A stretch of 64,000 nucleotides of DNA, from NCBI GenBank assembly GCA_012931725.1, contig CM022951.1, forward strand, positions 35,600,809-35,664,808. Direction: 5' to 3'. Numbering within the stretch: the stretch's first letter is position 1; the number at the start of each line of letters is the position of its first letter. The translations under genes were made by a program, and so were the position numbers. Positions 1 to 11,227 of the stretch are shown piece by piece. Source of the DNA: Litsea cubeba. Taxonomy: Eukaryota; Streptophyta; Magnoliopsida; Laurales; Lauraceae. The notes under the pieces are model-generated. The model ran no database searches. It was not told the DNA's origin and worked only from the letters and a program-made list of their open reading frames with translations.

Positions 1-523
1 AGGGTCGGGTTTGGTTTTGACCATGTGACCCAACAAGCTGTATGTGGAATGTTGGGGGATCAATTTTGGTTTTGTTCTTGTGACCTGTGGGCCAGCCCAT
101 TTTTCTTCTTTTTTTTTTGCTGATCCTTTCTTTTTTTTTTGAGAAAGTTTTCTTTTTTTTTTGCTCATCATGATAATGCATTTTTTTTTTCAAACCAAGA
201 TGTTCATGCATGTATATTTTTTTTTTGTAAATTGAATTGTAGCATGATGTGATAGCATACCTGGAAGTTCTCACAAATTTGGGAATTTGGAGCTCGCAGC
301 GATGTTGAGCCCTTCCTGATTTTGCGGAGACTTTGAGGTTTCAAAAGTTTGGAGTTTCGGAGCTCGCAACAATGTTGAGCCCATCTTCAAGCTTTCTATT
401 TCTTTCGGGATAGTTCATTTTCTTCGGAATTGCCCCGGTATCATGTCAAAATTTCGCCAGAATTTTTTTTAGTGAAATTTTGTCATTTTGATGTTTGATC
501 TTTTTCCTTTCCATCCTTTGCAG
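1..523. other. A: 3' internal region before the antisense gene, T-rich, promoter deleted
   Basis: Bases 1-86 match 34831-34917 of element B, then the sequence jumps to match B from about 36040. The roughly 1.1 kb that in B carries the candidate TATA box and first exon of the antisense gene is therefore missing. The rest is T-rich and ends in a pyrimidine tract and CAG at 521-523, the same acceptor as B 36628-36630. No coding sequence is seen. Confidence 0.75.
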
Positions 524-1387
524 GTGGTTCTTCTAGAATGAACAAGGGTAAAGAGCCTGTTACAAGCGTACCTCGTTGATCTGCTAGATCTTCTAATCCG
601 GCCATTCAGGAGGCCTGGGAGAAGGTCCAGTATGTTGAGAGAAATCTAGAAGAGTGCGACTCCCTCAATAGAGATGAGATGAGGCAGCGACTGATCGCTC
701 TCAAGGGAGAGGAATTCTATAAGATCATGGTAAGCAGTCGTCCATGGGTGATGGAAGATCAGAGTGTTTTACCCAAGCCTACCTTCTTCTTTGGTGATGC
801 CGTCCCTGATGACATGACATACCAGAGGAGATGTTTTCAGTTCCCTTTCATAGCAAATGGTGAGAAAAAGACTGTTGCTACCCGATCGACGTTTGATCGC
901 ACCGTCTCGATCATGAGCCTTGCCCCCACATGCTCTAAGAGGGAAGATCCTCCAAGCTGGGTGAGAAGGACAAATGTAATCAAGACCGGGGTTTTTGTTG
1001 GCAGTTCTCCAGGATATGGGGAGAAATCGCCTACTGGCATAGACATGTTGATGCCAGCCAGCAGTTACCAGGGCTCTGATTATCTGTCGGTCAATTTAAG
1101 ACCGGAGGGCCTTGGCATTTTCAGCGGTGATGGCAGCAATTGGATAAAGCCTTTTCGACTTCGTGGCCATTTCAATGCTGACTCCGAGCGGAAGTCGTGG
1201 ACTGATCGCGTCCTACTGATTGGTGGCGTCATTTTGAAGGAAGTCGGGATTTTTGATGCTGTCTGCGCCTTTAGGGAGACCGTGATCTTTTCCGACGACG
1301 CCTTCATGGCTATGCTGGAGTCATTCCTTCCACAAACCAATACCTTCGTTGTGATGAATGGTGAGATTGGTTTTTCTTTAAAGGAGC
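524..1387 (+). pseudogene. A antisense PMD-like gene, exon 2, 5' half (cut by element D)
   Basis: The reading frame from the ATG at 679 is open up to the D insertion and is the N-terminal half of a PMD-like protein; the same protein is encoded in B at 36631-38950. Exon 2 starts after the TTTGCAG acceptor at 523. An in-frame TGA at 577-579 (CGA in B) lies upstream of the ATG at 679. At 1388 the protein is cut in the motif that in PMD proteins precedes the L-x-G-L-P stretch, and it resumes at 20408. This half lacks the two single-base frameshifts that B has between 37030 and 37335, so the copies decayed independently. It has no start exon or promoter. PMD proteins occur both as host factors (MAIN/MAIL family) and as passengers of plant transposons; here it is a passenger. 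Confidence 0.72.
1383..1387. repeat. TSD GGAGC, left side of element D
   Basis: GGAGC directly precedes the TG of the D LTR and is repeated at 20403-20407 directly after its CA. Removing D and one copy restores the codons seen uninterrupted in B near 37488. Confidence 0.93.
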
Positions 1388-2867
1388 TGTCACGACCCCG
1401 GATCGGGTTAGGGGAACCAAATCCGGGATCGTGACTAATGATGCCGCGTCACGTGCATCTCCTTGGCTAATCCGTACACGGAATTGAGAAAACATTTATC
1501 CGTGCACGTGATTTCCCACAGGGTTCTACGGTGAGGATTATCCATGCATATCATCTCACAAGTAATTATATCGAACATATATTCAAGATTTGCGGAAGCG
1601 TGTAGTAAATCATAGTAGTGCTATTCCATTCCATAAACAATACTGAATTATAATTGATGAGACGAGATATCAGAATGAGCAATGATCATTAGCATATTAC
1701 CCAAAAGTAAGGTTAAATGTATATACAAAAGATCAGTTGATTAGTTGCCCAAAAATAATGGTCAACGAAGACCAGTACATAACAAAAGAATTAAACCCAA
1801 AAGATGTTATCACAAACTCCCAAAAAGTATCGTTCTCAAAGCCTGAACGAATGTTTACATGACATCGTCAGCTTGCCACTCTATAACGCGTTGCGGTTCA
1901 CCGACCGTCTCCTCTGGCTCCTCCTCAATGGTGATGGGTTCAGGACCTGAGTATCAAAATAAATGGATCAGACGCAACGGTCTGGCAGGTAGATGAAAAG
2001 ATATGATAATACATTTGAAATAATGATACCTTAGAAAACGTATTGAAAACCTGTATAAATAATGAATTTCGTAAAAGACAATGCATCATTTAATAGGTAA
2101 AGGCATGAACAATATAAAACAATAAGGTACCAAGAATAAGGAACTGACAAGGTGGCAACCACACAAAGCTAAATCCTCTCTCACAAAAATGATGAGAGTT
2201 ATCAAGGCGTTGCTCTCGGTCACACAAGGTGAGGAGATTCAACAACGTTGACCTCATTCATACGAGGTGAAGAGAGTCAACGAATTTATATAATCATATA
2301 CATAGAGCAAGATAGGAACACGGTAGTGAACCGGATAGCAATACAAGGCAAGACCCAAGTTGCAGCTGGCAGGACAAGAGGGGGATCTCCAAACCGGTGG
2401 ATCAAACCGATAAGGTACATCCAAGCTTAGTGGTGCCGACTCATAGGTCATGTGCAATAAAACAAAACAATATGTATATATATATATCGGGGCAAGATGC
2501 TAATCAGCATACAATATATTACATCGGGTCAAGCAAGAACAAGATAGCAATTATGCTATAAACCATTTCCGGGACAAGGCTAGTTACAAGACACGGAACT
2601 TGAAATTCTACAAGTGAAATCCGGTAAAATCAGGTACAAATGGATTCTATAAATCTCCAGGCCAAGTGTTGAAGGTCCAAGATTTAAATCAATGTGTATA
2701 GGTTCTCGTTTGTCAAGTTAATATTTATTTGGTACTCCATAAGAATTCGAGACAACCCGAAACCTTACGCACATTGATAAGTTACAAGACCTATAACGAG
2801 ATTAGAATGATGGTACTTCTTCCTCACTATAGTCTTACAATTCTTCAGACATAGTCAATTAAATTCG

Positions 2868-3250
2868 ATGATTTCGGTCAGTTTTTCGGTTGGCTATCGG
2901 CTAGCCGAAAGGCTGACCCACGGCTGACCGAAATTCTGACCTAGAACAGGAATGGGGAGAAAGTAGCTCTCTAGAATTCTAACCGAAAACATTTCGGTTA
3001 GCTTTTCGGTTAGCCGAAATGCTACAATCAGAATTCAACAAAATCTGCAGCTTTCTGGAATTCAAACCGAAACATTTCGGTTAGATTTTCGGTTAGCCGA
3101 AACTCCACCATCAGAACTTAACAAAAACTACAACTTTCTAGAATTCGAACCAAAACATTTCGGTTAGCTTTTCGGCTAGCCGAAATGCCACAATCAGGAT
3201 TCGACAGAAATTGCAGCTCTCGGGAATTCAAACCGAAACCCCTTCGGTTA
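2868..3250. repeat. D LTR internal tandem repeat with CGGTTAGCCGAAA palindromes
   Basis: About four units of roughly 80 bp each carry one or two copies of TTTCGGTTAGC or GCTAACCGAAA. One unit has a perfect 16-bp palindrome, TTTCGGCTAGCCGAAA, at 3170-3185. The same block is in the other LTR at about 18635-19016. Confidence 0.85.
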
Positions 3251-4128
3251 GCCAAAATTCTGACCAAAACTGCTACGGGACTGATTTCTGAAACTGTTTT
3301 CAATCCTTCTTTTCTCCAAATCTTTCTCATTTTTAAGGTTTAGATCCCTACACAATATTGAGCTAAAAACTCCACCATTTCAACATTAAAACTCCTATCC
3401 TCCACACTTCAATTCCACCATTGAATCTCCAAAACATTCACCCAACACCTCCATTTCCATCCATTCAAATCACTTGGAAACCATTACAACATAAGCCACT
3501 CAAATTTTCCATAGAGAATGCACATTTGCAAAGGATGGAAAAACCACATTAATAGGTGCATTTGAAACAATAAAAAAAAAAGTCTAAATCATGATTTAAG
3601 CAAATCTAATCATAATTGAGAAAATTAAGAAAATGCATAAATCTGATTTTCACATTAAATGCATCAATTCATCCACTTGCCTTGGGTCCAAAGCTAGCAA
3701 ATTAAGCTCTAATCACCTCTTAAGCTCACAATCAAACACCTATGCAAAAACCCCCAAATCCAACCCTAGAATATCAAAATCCAAGCAAAACAAAACGAAA
3801 TCTTTCAATAATTGAAATGGAGCTTCTCTAAGGCTCAACAAACAAGAACCTAGGAGATGGAAAGGAGTTCTTACCTAGAAGGTCTTCAAATAAGCAAGGC
3901 TAGCCCAAAGAGAAATTCGAAATCTATGAATCCCTCAAAAAATGGTACCAAACTAGAGCTCTTGACAAGGGGAGAAAGATTGATGAAGGTCTCCTCTTGA
4001 TTTAGGCAAGGCTTGATGGTGTTTTGTGAGGAAGAAAACAAGAATAAAAGAGGTGAAAGGTGGCTACTGCTGGAGCTTCTCTTGTGCAGGAATTAGGGCA
4101 AGCAAATGGGATGAAGAAGGTGGGTTCT

Positions 4129-4137
4129 CTATATATA
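4129..4137 (-). promoter_or_regulatory. TATA-like box in D 3' LTR
   Basis: TATATATAG on the minus strand. The matching box in the 5' LTR, at 19885-19893, is the one placed to drive D transcription. Confidence 0.5.
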
Positions 4138-4646
4138 CAAAGGAGAGAGTGGGTCCCACAACTTAAAACATTCATCGGGCTAAAAACATGCGTCTCGGGA
4201 CTTCAAATGACTTCGACGAAGAAGACAAAGTTGTTCGACGAAATACCTAGTTTCCAAAAAGTGTATATTTTACAAGTTTTGGTGACATCGAAAATCGTGT
4301 CCAGATTTTGGGTAAAAAGACTGTTTTGCCCTCAAATTGAGAAAAGTTGAGTTTCGGGCCCTTGAATGAGAACGAGGTCAACACGAAAGTTGTAGGGAAT
4401 AATAAGATAAGTCAAACGGGATTAAAAACACAATTTTAGAAAATCATGATTAAACCCCCAAGCTCATACAATTCCATAACAAGAACCCCCAAAGGGTCCC
4501 ACAAATCTAGAAGGCTCTCAAAATTCCCCAAAGCTATTATAAAAGCTATTCTAACTCAAAACTAAGTCCAAATCCACTAAACACACTTATAGCTAAGGCA
4601 CAACTTAATTAACACTAGTTGAGGTCTCTCGGGTCGAGGTCTTACA

Positions 4647-4659
4647 TCCTCCACCCCTT
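4647..4659 (-). other. D polypurine tract
   Basis: AAGGGGTGGAGGA on the minus strand directly precedes the 3' LTR, as expected for plus-strand priming. It overlaps the end of the integrase reading frame. Confidence 0.8.
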
Positions 4660-4864
4660 AGGACATTTGGTCCTCCAAATGAAATAAACTCACCTCCGGT
4701 AGTAGGTGCGGGTATTTCTTCTGAACTTGATCCCGTAGTTCCCAAGTTGCCTCTTCCGTTCCATGATTCTCCCAAAGCACTTTGACCCACTGAATAGTCC
4801 GAGTTCTCAACTCTTGTTCCTTGGTGTCAATAATCTGCTTAGGTTTCTCAACATTTGTAGCATC
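4658..4864 (-). pseudogene. D integrase C-terminus with chromodomain-like tail (separated by E)
   Basis: This is the last part of D's polyprotein, continuing the frame that ends at the E insertion (12394). It reads D-T-K-E-Q, R-T-R-T-I, then V-K-V-L-W, E-E-A-T-W-E and K-Y-P-H-L, the conserved pattern of the C-terminal chromodomain of plant chromoviruses. In that family the domain is thought to steer integration toward marked chromatin. The stop codon TAA is at 4658-4660. E enters between the GPY/F module and this tail. No stop lies within this fragment. Confidence 0.85.
4860..4864. repeat. TSD GCATC, left side of element E
   Basis: GCATC precedes the TG of the E LTR at 4865 and is repeated at 12389-12393. 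Confidence 0.95.
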
Positions 4865-5048
4865 TGTTGGAATTTGAGATGAACTTGAGATGACTTTAGA
4901 GTCTTTTGATGAATTAAAGTAATTAGTATCTCAAGTATGGTTTTGAGTTGGAATTCTTGTCAACACATTGTCACAAACGTGATGTTAATAGATTGGTGTT
5001 GATAGAGCTTAAAAGAAGAAATCAGAATTGGAAACAGAATTGAAACAG

Positions 5049-5275
5049 TCAGGAATTCAGAATTCCTGAAGCAGAGCACGCGGTCGACCGGGCTCTCCAT
5101 GCGGTCGACCGAGCAAGAAGAAACCTGTAGAAACAAAAAAAAGGCACCTCTCAGTTATTTTCGTGACACAGTGTGTCTTCGGTCGACCGGGACCCCAGGA
5201 TGTCGACCGAGCTCGAAATTGTCTGTTTTCCAGTCAGTGTCTTCGGTCGACCGAGCAAGCCATGATGTCGACCGA
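5049..5275. repeat. Palindrome cluster in E LTR U3
   Basis: There are four copies of the perfect palindrome CGGTCGACCG (5081, 5102, 5180, 5244), two half copies TGTCGACCGA (5201, 5266), and a hairpin with 10-bp arms TCAGGAATTC / GAATTCCTGA at 5049-5069. The cluster lies 130-350 bases upstream of the TATA box. It is repeated in the 3' LTR from about 11412. Confidence 0.85.
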
Positions 5276-5404
5276 GCACGGGAACCAGAGTTGCGCAGAA
5301 TTAGAAGTTTTGCACGAAAATTCAGCACAGTTATCTATTTCGTTTGGGAATCTTTCTAAACGAATTGTAGCCCGTTTTAAATACAATTAAGGGTTATCAA
5401 AACC

Positions 5405-5413
5405 TATAAAAAG
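5405..5413 (+). promoter_or_regulatory. E LTR TATA box
   Basis: TATAAAAAG; transcription would start about 30 bases downstream. The equivalent box in the 3' LTR is at 11768-11776. Confidence 0.75.
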
Positions 5414-6027
5414 GCATGTAAGGGTCGTTCTTAAAGATACACCAGAAGAGAGAAAGAATAGAGAAGAGTTTTAGAGAGTTCTTGAGAGAAAGAAGAAGCT
5501 GCTGGTGTGTGTTTGCTGTGTGCTGATGTGGTGACGTTTTCTACAGCAATTGTGGACGAGATTATGCTCTAGAAGATGGTGATTCGTCCATGAGTTAAGT
5601 GTCTCTCTGTTTATGCTTTAATTTCAATTTGTAAGGGATTGAGAGAGAGAGAATTGTAGAGGGGAAGGGCTGTAGACAGAATTAATCTTCTACTCTGTTC
5701 GTACATCAAGTTGGTGCTTGGTGTTTAGGGTTTGGTGATCCTATCTGTTGGTGCAGATAAATTGTAAGGGGAGTCGGTGCTTCCTAGATAGTTGGTGCTA
5801 TCTGAAACTAAGGGTTGGTGCTCTTTGTCGTTGGTGCGACTAAATAAGATTCAGATCTGTCCCGGATTGGTGTTCGGACAGTCTTTGAACCGTGGACGTA
5901 GCCTTTCGGTGAACCACGTTAAATCTGGTGTCATTGTGTGGTTTGACTTGTTTTGTTGTTGAATTGGACCTGTTTTTAGAAATCACTGATTCACCCCCCC
6001 CTCTCAGTGATCGCGGTATCCAACAAT

Positions 6028-6039
6028 TGGTATCAGAGC
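6028..6039 (+). other. E primer binding site (initiator tRNA-Met)
   Basis: TGGTATCAGAGC, two bases after the LTR, is the standard complement of the 3' end of initiator tRNA-Met used by plant copia elements. Confidence 0.92.
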
Positions 6040-6091
6040 GAGGCTCCCTTGATCAGTTTAATACGCTAAGGGTGATCTCTTGTCAAATCAC

Positions 6092-6625
6092 ATGGCAGTC
6101 AATACAGGGAATATGAAAGCACCTCTGTTTGATGGTTCTAATTACTCCTTTTGGAAGATTAGGATGGAAGCCTTCATCAAATCTCTTGGCTATGATGTTT
6201 GGGAGGCTGTCAGAGCCGGTTACAATGCTGCCACTGTACCCAATGATACAGCATCGAAGAAGTTGGCAGACAACGACTCCAAGGCGCAGAATGCACTCTT
6301 TAGTGGCCTTGTGGACAGCGAGCTTGTCAAAGTAATTGCATGCAAAACAGCCAAGGAAATTTGGGACAAGTTGCAAAGCATACATGAAGGTGATGAGAAG
6401 ATTAAAGAAGCCAAATTGCAAACCCATCGCTCTCAATTTGAATCTCTTCGCATGGAGGAAAGCGAGAATGTTGACTCATATTTGCAACGAGTGAATGAAG
6501 TCACGAATGACATTCGTGGACTAGGGGAGGAGATTAAAGAGCCGGTCATCGTCAAAAAGGTTCTAAGATCTCTTCTTCCCGGTTTGATTCAAAAGTCTCA
6601 GCCATTGAAGAAGCCAAAGATCTGA
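6092..6625 (+). pseudogene. E gag, N-terminal part
   Basis: The first ATG after the primer site is at 6092. The protein opens with the F-D-G-S-N-Y...W-K-I-R-M pattern of plant copia gag (UBN2/DUF4219 type) and continues through the helical capsid region. Near 6580 a one-base frameshift takes it out of frame, and it stops at 6625. The correct continuation is in the frame of 6637-8754, open from about 6585. Gag packages the element RNA into virus-like particles in the cytoplasm. With such young LTRs the frameshift is either a recent mutation or a sequencing error. Confidence 0.85.
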
Positions 6626-6636
6626 ATGCATTTTCC

Positions 6637-8754
6637 ATGGATGAATTACATGGTTCTCTAACTGCCTATGAGATGCGCATAGGAAAAACGTCTTCATCTG
6701 ATAAAGAAGCGGCCTTCAAAGTTCAGAAAAAGGCAAAAGAGACTGCTGGTCATGATGTTGATTCTGATGATGATGAGCTTGAGGCTCAATTTGTTAGAAA
6801 GTTGAAGAAAGGAAGCATTGGCAAGTACAAAGGGAAGCTACCCTTTAAATGCTTCAATTGTGGAGGTATTGGTCACTTTGCTGCCAAGTGTCCGCTAAAA
6901 GAAGACAATGATAATGACTCTTATGCTGAAAAGAGTAAAGGAAAGAGAACTTTTAGAAAAAGGGGCAAAGCTAAAAACTTTCTATGTCAACAAGATGACA
7001 GCACGTCTGAAACTTCAGACGATGATGAATCAACCGAAGCTCTCTTCATGGTCATTGTTGAAGAAGAAGAAGAGCTAGATCCGGAAGAGGATGAGGAGGC
7101 CGAAGTCAATCTTGAAGAGGAACTCATAGCCGCACTTGAGGAGCTAAGCATGGAACGCAAATCAAGTAAGAAAAATCTGAAACTTCTCCATGAATCTGAA
7201 AGTTCTATTATTTCTTTGAAAACTCAAGTAGAAGAATATAAAAGAATGGTAGAAGTCCTTGAAAACCAAATAAGTATCAAAAAGGAAGAGGCTATGAAAC
7301 TTGAAACTGAGATCGCTAGAGCAAAGGCTGAAAATTTGGAAAATAGCAAAAAACTCAAAGCGCTCCAAGCGATTGAAGGGACTATGAAACTCAATGAACT
7401 ACTGAAAGTTCAAAGACCTGCCCACTTCAGATTTGGTCTAGGATTTGAGAAAGGTGAATCCTCTAACATTGCACCTCCTAAAAAGAAAGAGTTTGTGAAG
7501 CAAGTCACTGCACCTTCTAACTCTATGAAGCCCACTCAACCTAGAAAGGAGTCCATTCCTGTTAGAAAGGTAATGAAGACTAACCAGCCACAAAGAAGAT
7601 ACAAATTCTATGGTTATTGCTTTCATTGTAATATGTTTGGACATAAAAGAGCTGATTGCAAATTCTATGTAAGAAACAGTCCATTTGTGACTAGGAATCC
7701 TTTTTCAATCCTAAGTAGCCACAAAATTGAGTGCTATATGTGTCATAATTATGGACACTTGGCTAGGGATTGTAGGTTGCCTATTGCTAACAAATTTCAG
7801 GTTGAAAAGAAACCCAAGTTAGTCAAGGCTTGGAGAGCAAAGCAAAGTGCAGAAAGTCTCAAAGAATCTCTCATTGTGCAAACGGCATTCAATGCACAAA
7901 AGAAGGCAGCACCATGGGTCCTTGATAGTGGTTGTTCAAGCCATATGACTGGTGATAAAGAGAAATTCATCAAATTACAGCACTATGAAGGCGGTTCAGT
8001 GAAGTTTGGCAACAATGATGGTGCCAAAATATGCGGAAAAGGTGTTATTCAGCTTATGGCAAACAAGATCAGATCTGAAGAAGTCTTATATGTGTCTGGA
8101 TTGAGACACAACCTGCTTAGTGTGAGCCAGATCTGTGACAAGGGTCACGAAGTTATCTTCACAAAGAATGGGTTTGCCATCAAGAAGAGTAGCAACGGCA
8201 AAACAGTGGCAACTGGATCAAGAACTGCTGGAAATCTCTATACATTGTCAGATGGAGCTGAAAAGACCTGCTTGATGAGTCGGACAGAGGAAAGTTGGTT
8301 GTGGCACAAACGCCTTGGGCATCTAAGCTTTGATAACATGTCAAAGATTTGCAATTCAAAGGCTGTAAGAGGCATGTCTAAAGTTGAAAAACCTTCCAAT
8401 CCCATTTGCGACTCTTGCCAAAAGGGAAAGCAAACGAGGGTTATGTTCAAGTCAAAGGAGCATCATTCCAAGAAACCTCTTGAGCTAGTGCACACTGATC
8501 TCTGTGGACCAATGCGAACTCAAAGCACCAATGGAGATAAGTATTTCATGTTATGCATTGATGATTATACTCGTATGACATGGGTATTGTTTCTTAAGCA
8601 TAAGCATCAAGCACTTGATCGTTTTAAAGTGTTTAAAGCACAGGTTGAAAATCAATTGGAAAAACGTATCAAGATTTTAAGGTCTGATCGTGGAGGCGAG
8701 TTCACATCTGAAGAGTTCACTAAATATTGTGAACATCATGGCATTCAAAGATAG
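6637..8754 (+). pseudogene. E gag C-terminus, protease and integrase N-half
   Basis: In order: the gag CCHC zinc knuckle C-F-N-C-G-G-I-G-H near 6850; an acidic stretch; a coiled coil about 7150-7370; two more knuckles (Y-C-F-H-C, E-C-Y-M-C) at 7615-7770; protease with W-V-L-D-S-G at 7915; the integrase HHCC finger (W-H-K-R-L-G-H ... C-D-S-C) at 8300-8420; and the integrase core with catalytic Asp in H-T-D-L-C-G (8490) and R-S-D-R-G-G-E-F (8680). An in-frame TAG at 8752-8754 interrupts the integrase between its second Asp and its Glu. The frame continues unbroken afterwards. ATG 6637 is only the first Met in the frame, not the true start. Confidence 0.9.
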
Positions 8755-10938
8755 TACTCAGCCCCTAGAACTCCACAACAAAATGGAGTTGTGGAACGGA
8801 AGAATCGCACCGTACAAGAGATGGCTCGTACAATGCTAAGTGAAAGCAAGATGGCTGACAAGTATTGGAAAGAGGCAATTCATACGGCTGTATACATTCA
8901 AAACCGATGCTTGATCAGGCCACGTGAAGACAAAACTCCCTATGAGCTATGGTTTGGAAGAAAAGCAACAGTCAAGCACTTCAGAGTCTTCGGCAGCAAG
9001 TGTTACATCAAGCGGCTCGAACAAAATCCGGGCAAATTTGAAGAAAGAGCTGACGAAGGTATATTTCTGGGTTACTCCTCTACTAGCAAGGCATATAGGT
9101 GTCTTAACAAAAGAACCAGAAAAATCATTGAAAGTGCTGATGTGAGAATAGATGAGAATATTGCACCAAAGAATGCAACTCATAATGACAGTCCAGTTTA
9201 TGAGGACTCGAGTGAGATTGATGATGAGATGGCTGAATCTAATGATTCTGAGAAATCAAAGGATGACTCAGAAGATACTACACCTAAGAAGCACAGCACT
9301 TGGGTAGAGCAACACCCTAAGGATCAAATCATTGGAGATCCTAAGGCAGGCGTTCAAACTAGACAAAGTGTAGTTAGCAATTACTCACTTGTGTCCACCA
9401 TTGAACCCAAGACTGTGGCTGAAGCCAGTCTCGATGAAAGTTGGTTGAAATCTATGCATGAGGAGCTGGAGCAAATTGAGAAGAACTCCACATGGGAGCT
9501 TGTTCCTAGACCTACTGATAAGAATGTTATTGGTACCAAATGGGTCTTTCGGAATAAGCTGAATGAAGATGGTCAAGTCATTAGAAACAAAGCAAGGTTG
9601 GTTTGTAAAGGCTATGCTCAAGTTGAAGGCATAGATTTTGAAGAGACCTTTGCACCGGTGGCTCGTCTGGAAGCTATTCGAATGTTTCTTGCATTGGCAG
9701 CATACAAAATCTTCAAGGTATTTCAGATGGACGTAAAGTCAGCTTTCTTGAATGGTTTACTTGAAGAAGAGGTCTACATTGAGCAACCTGATGGTTTTCT
9801 CATCAGCAAAAATTCAGATCTAGTGTGCAAATTGAAAAAGGCTCTTTATGGACTGAAACAAGCGCCAAGGGCATGGTATGCAAGGCTGGATCTCTATCTC
9901 CGCAAGATCGGTTTTGGAAAAGGACTTGTTGATAGCAATCTATATGTCAAAATTGAGTTAAGCAAACAGCTAGTTGTCATTGTTTATGTTGATGACATAA
10001 TCTTTGGTGGCAATGATGAGGAGATGTGCAGGAATTTTGCTGAAGAGATGAAGAAAGAATTTGAGATGTCAATGCTTGGAGAACTAAAGTTCTTTCTTGG
10101 TTTACAAGTTCAGCAGCTGAAACATGGCATCTTCATATCACAATTGAAGTACATTAAGGAAATGCTGAAGCGGTTCAATATGGAAGACAGCAAGCCAGTA
10201 AGCACACCAATGTCAACGAACACGAAGCTTAGCAAAGATGATAAGGCCTCGTCCGTTGATCATACCACCTATCGCTCTATGATAGGAAGCTTGCTCTACT
10301 TGACTGCTACAAGACCAGATCTTCTACAAGCAGTATGTATGGTTGCGCGTTTTCAAGCAGCACCAACTGAAACGCACCTTACAGCAGTGAAAAGAATCTT
10401 TCGATATCTGAAAGGTACTATGGAGCTTGGTATCTGGTATCCCAAAGGCAAATCCTTCACTCTAGTTGCATATTCTGATGCCGATTGGGCTGGATGCGTA
10501 GATGATCGCAAGAGTACTAGCGGCGGCGCATTTTATCTTGGAGAAAGATTAGTTGCTTGGCATAGTAAGAAGCAAGACTCTGTATCCCTTTCGACAGCGG
10601 AAGCGGAATATATTGCAGCGGCAACTTGTTGTACGCAAGTGTTATGGATGCGGCAAATGCTCTCTGATCTAGGAGTTCCTACAACGGATCCTACGCCGAT
10701 CCTATGTGACAACACGAGTGCAATTCATATATCTAAGAATCCTGTTCAGCACTCTCGAACAAAGCATGTAGCAATTCGCTATCATTTTCTTAAAGATAAA
10801 GTTGCTGATGGAGAGGTCAAGTTGGAATATGTTCCAACAACTGAGCAAGTGGCTGATATTTTCACGAAACCTCTGCCAAAGGAAGTCTTTGAGTATCTCC
10901 GGAAAAAGTTAGGAGTTACTCACTCTCCTAAACCGTAG
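8755..10938 (+). pseudogene. E integrase C-half, reverse transcriptase and RNase H
   Basis: Continues the previous frame after the stop. It starts with P-Q-Q-N-G-V-V-E-R carrying the integrase catalytic Glu. Next comes the copia integrase C-terminal region (F-G-S-K-C-Y, E-G-I-F-L-G-Y), then RT with W-V-F-R-N-K, Q-M-D-V-K-S-A-F and the active site Y-V-D-D at about 9990. RNase H has Y-S-D-A-D-W-A-G near 10470, S-T-A-E-A-E-Y near 10596 and C-D-N-T-S-A near 10707. The frame is open to the TAG at 10936-10938, so all RT and RNase H active residues are present. The stop at 8752 would prevent a full polyprotein without readthrough. Confidence 0.92.
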
Positions 10939-11227
10939 GAGTTGTGCTTGAAAGGGGGAGCAATGCATTCATTGAATATCCTATTCGCTCCTCGGTTTGG
11001 TCCCTTTGGACTTGTTGTCAAAGGGGGAGAGATGTTATGCTATGAAAGCTAGGAAGAGATGTTATGCTATGAAAGCTAGGGGGAGATTGTCAACAGTGCA
11101 TGGTTGTTATTTCAGAATTTTAGAATTGGTTCCAAGTGAGTGTTGAAAAGAACTTGGAAGAGCTGCAAGCTGAAGTTGAAAGTGTTGAAGTTCCAATAGT
11201 GTTGCCAACAATTCCAAAGGGGGAGAT
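10939..11227 (+). other. E 3' leader with multiple polypurine tracts
   Basis: Non-coding. G-rich purine tracts of the AAAGGGGGAGA type recur near 10952, 11021, 11079 and 11216. The last one abuts the 3' LTR and is the working polypurine tract. A direct repeat of about 27 bases (GAGATGTTATGCTATGAAAG and flanks) occurs twice at 11028-11083. Multiple tracts are a published hallmark of Sireviruses. Confidence 0.8.

Larger units (their letters stand above)
1388..4646 (-). repeat. D 3' LTR
   Basis: It aligns along its whole length with 17155-20402. On the minus strand it starts TGTAAGACC at 4646 and ends in CA at 1388. It contains four about 80-bp repeats at 2868-3250, a TATA-like sequence at 4129-4137, and small ORFs that are only LTR sequence. 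Confidence 0.93.
4865..6025 (+). repeat. E 5' LTR
   Basis: Near-identical to 11228-12388. The TATA box is at 5405 and the palindrome cluster at 5049-5275. The T-rich end is followed by the primer binding site. Confidence 0.97.

Noticed and set aside
679..1434. Ordinary host gene
   Set aside because: The same gene lies at the same place inside element B, between pol and the 3' LTR, so it is part of the Tat family. The end of this frame past 1387 is D LTR sequence.
4060..4350. 96-codon plus-strand frame in the D LTR, also at 19816-20106
   Set aside because: It lies in LTR sequence, antisense to D, with no recognisable domain; conservation between the two copies only reflects LTR identity.
5099..5390. 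Small frames in the E LTR repeated at 11462-11753
   Set aside because: They arise from the CGGTCGACCG repeats in U3 upstream of the TATA box.
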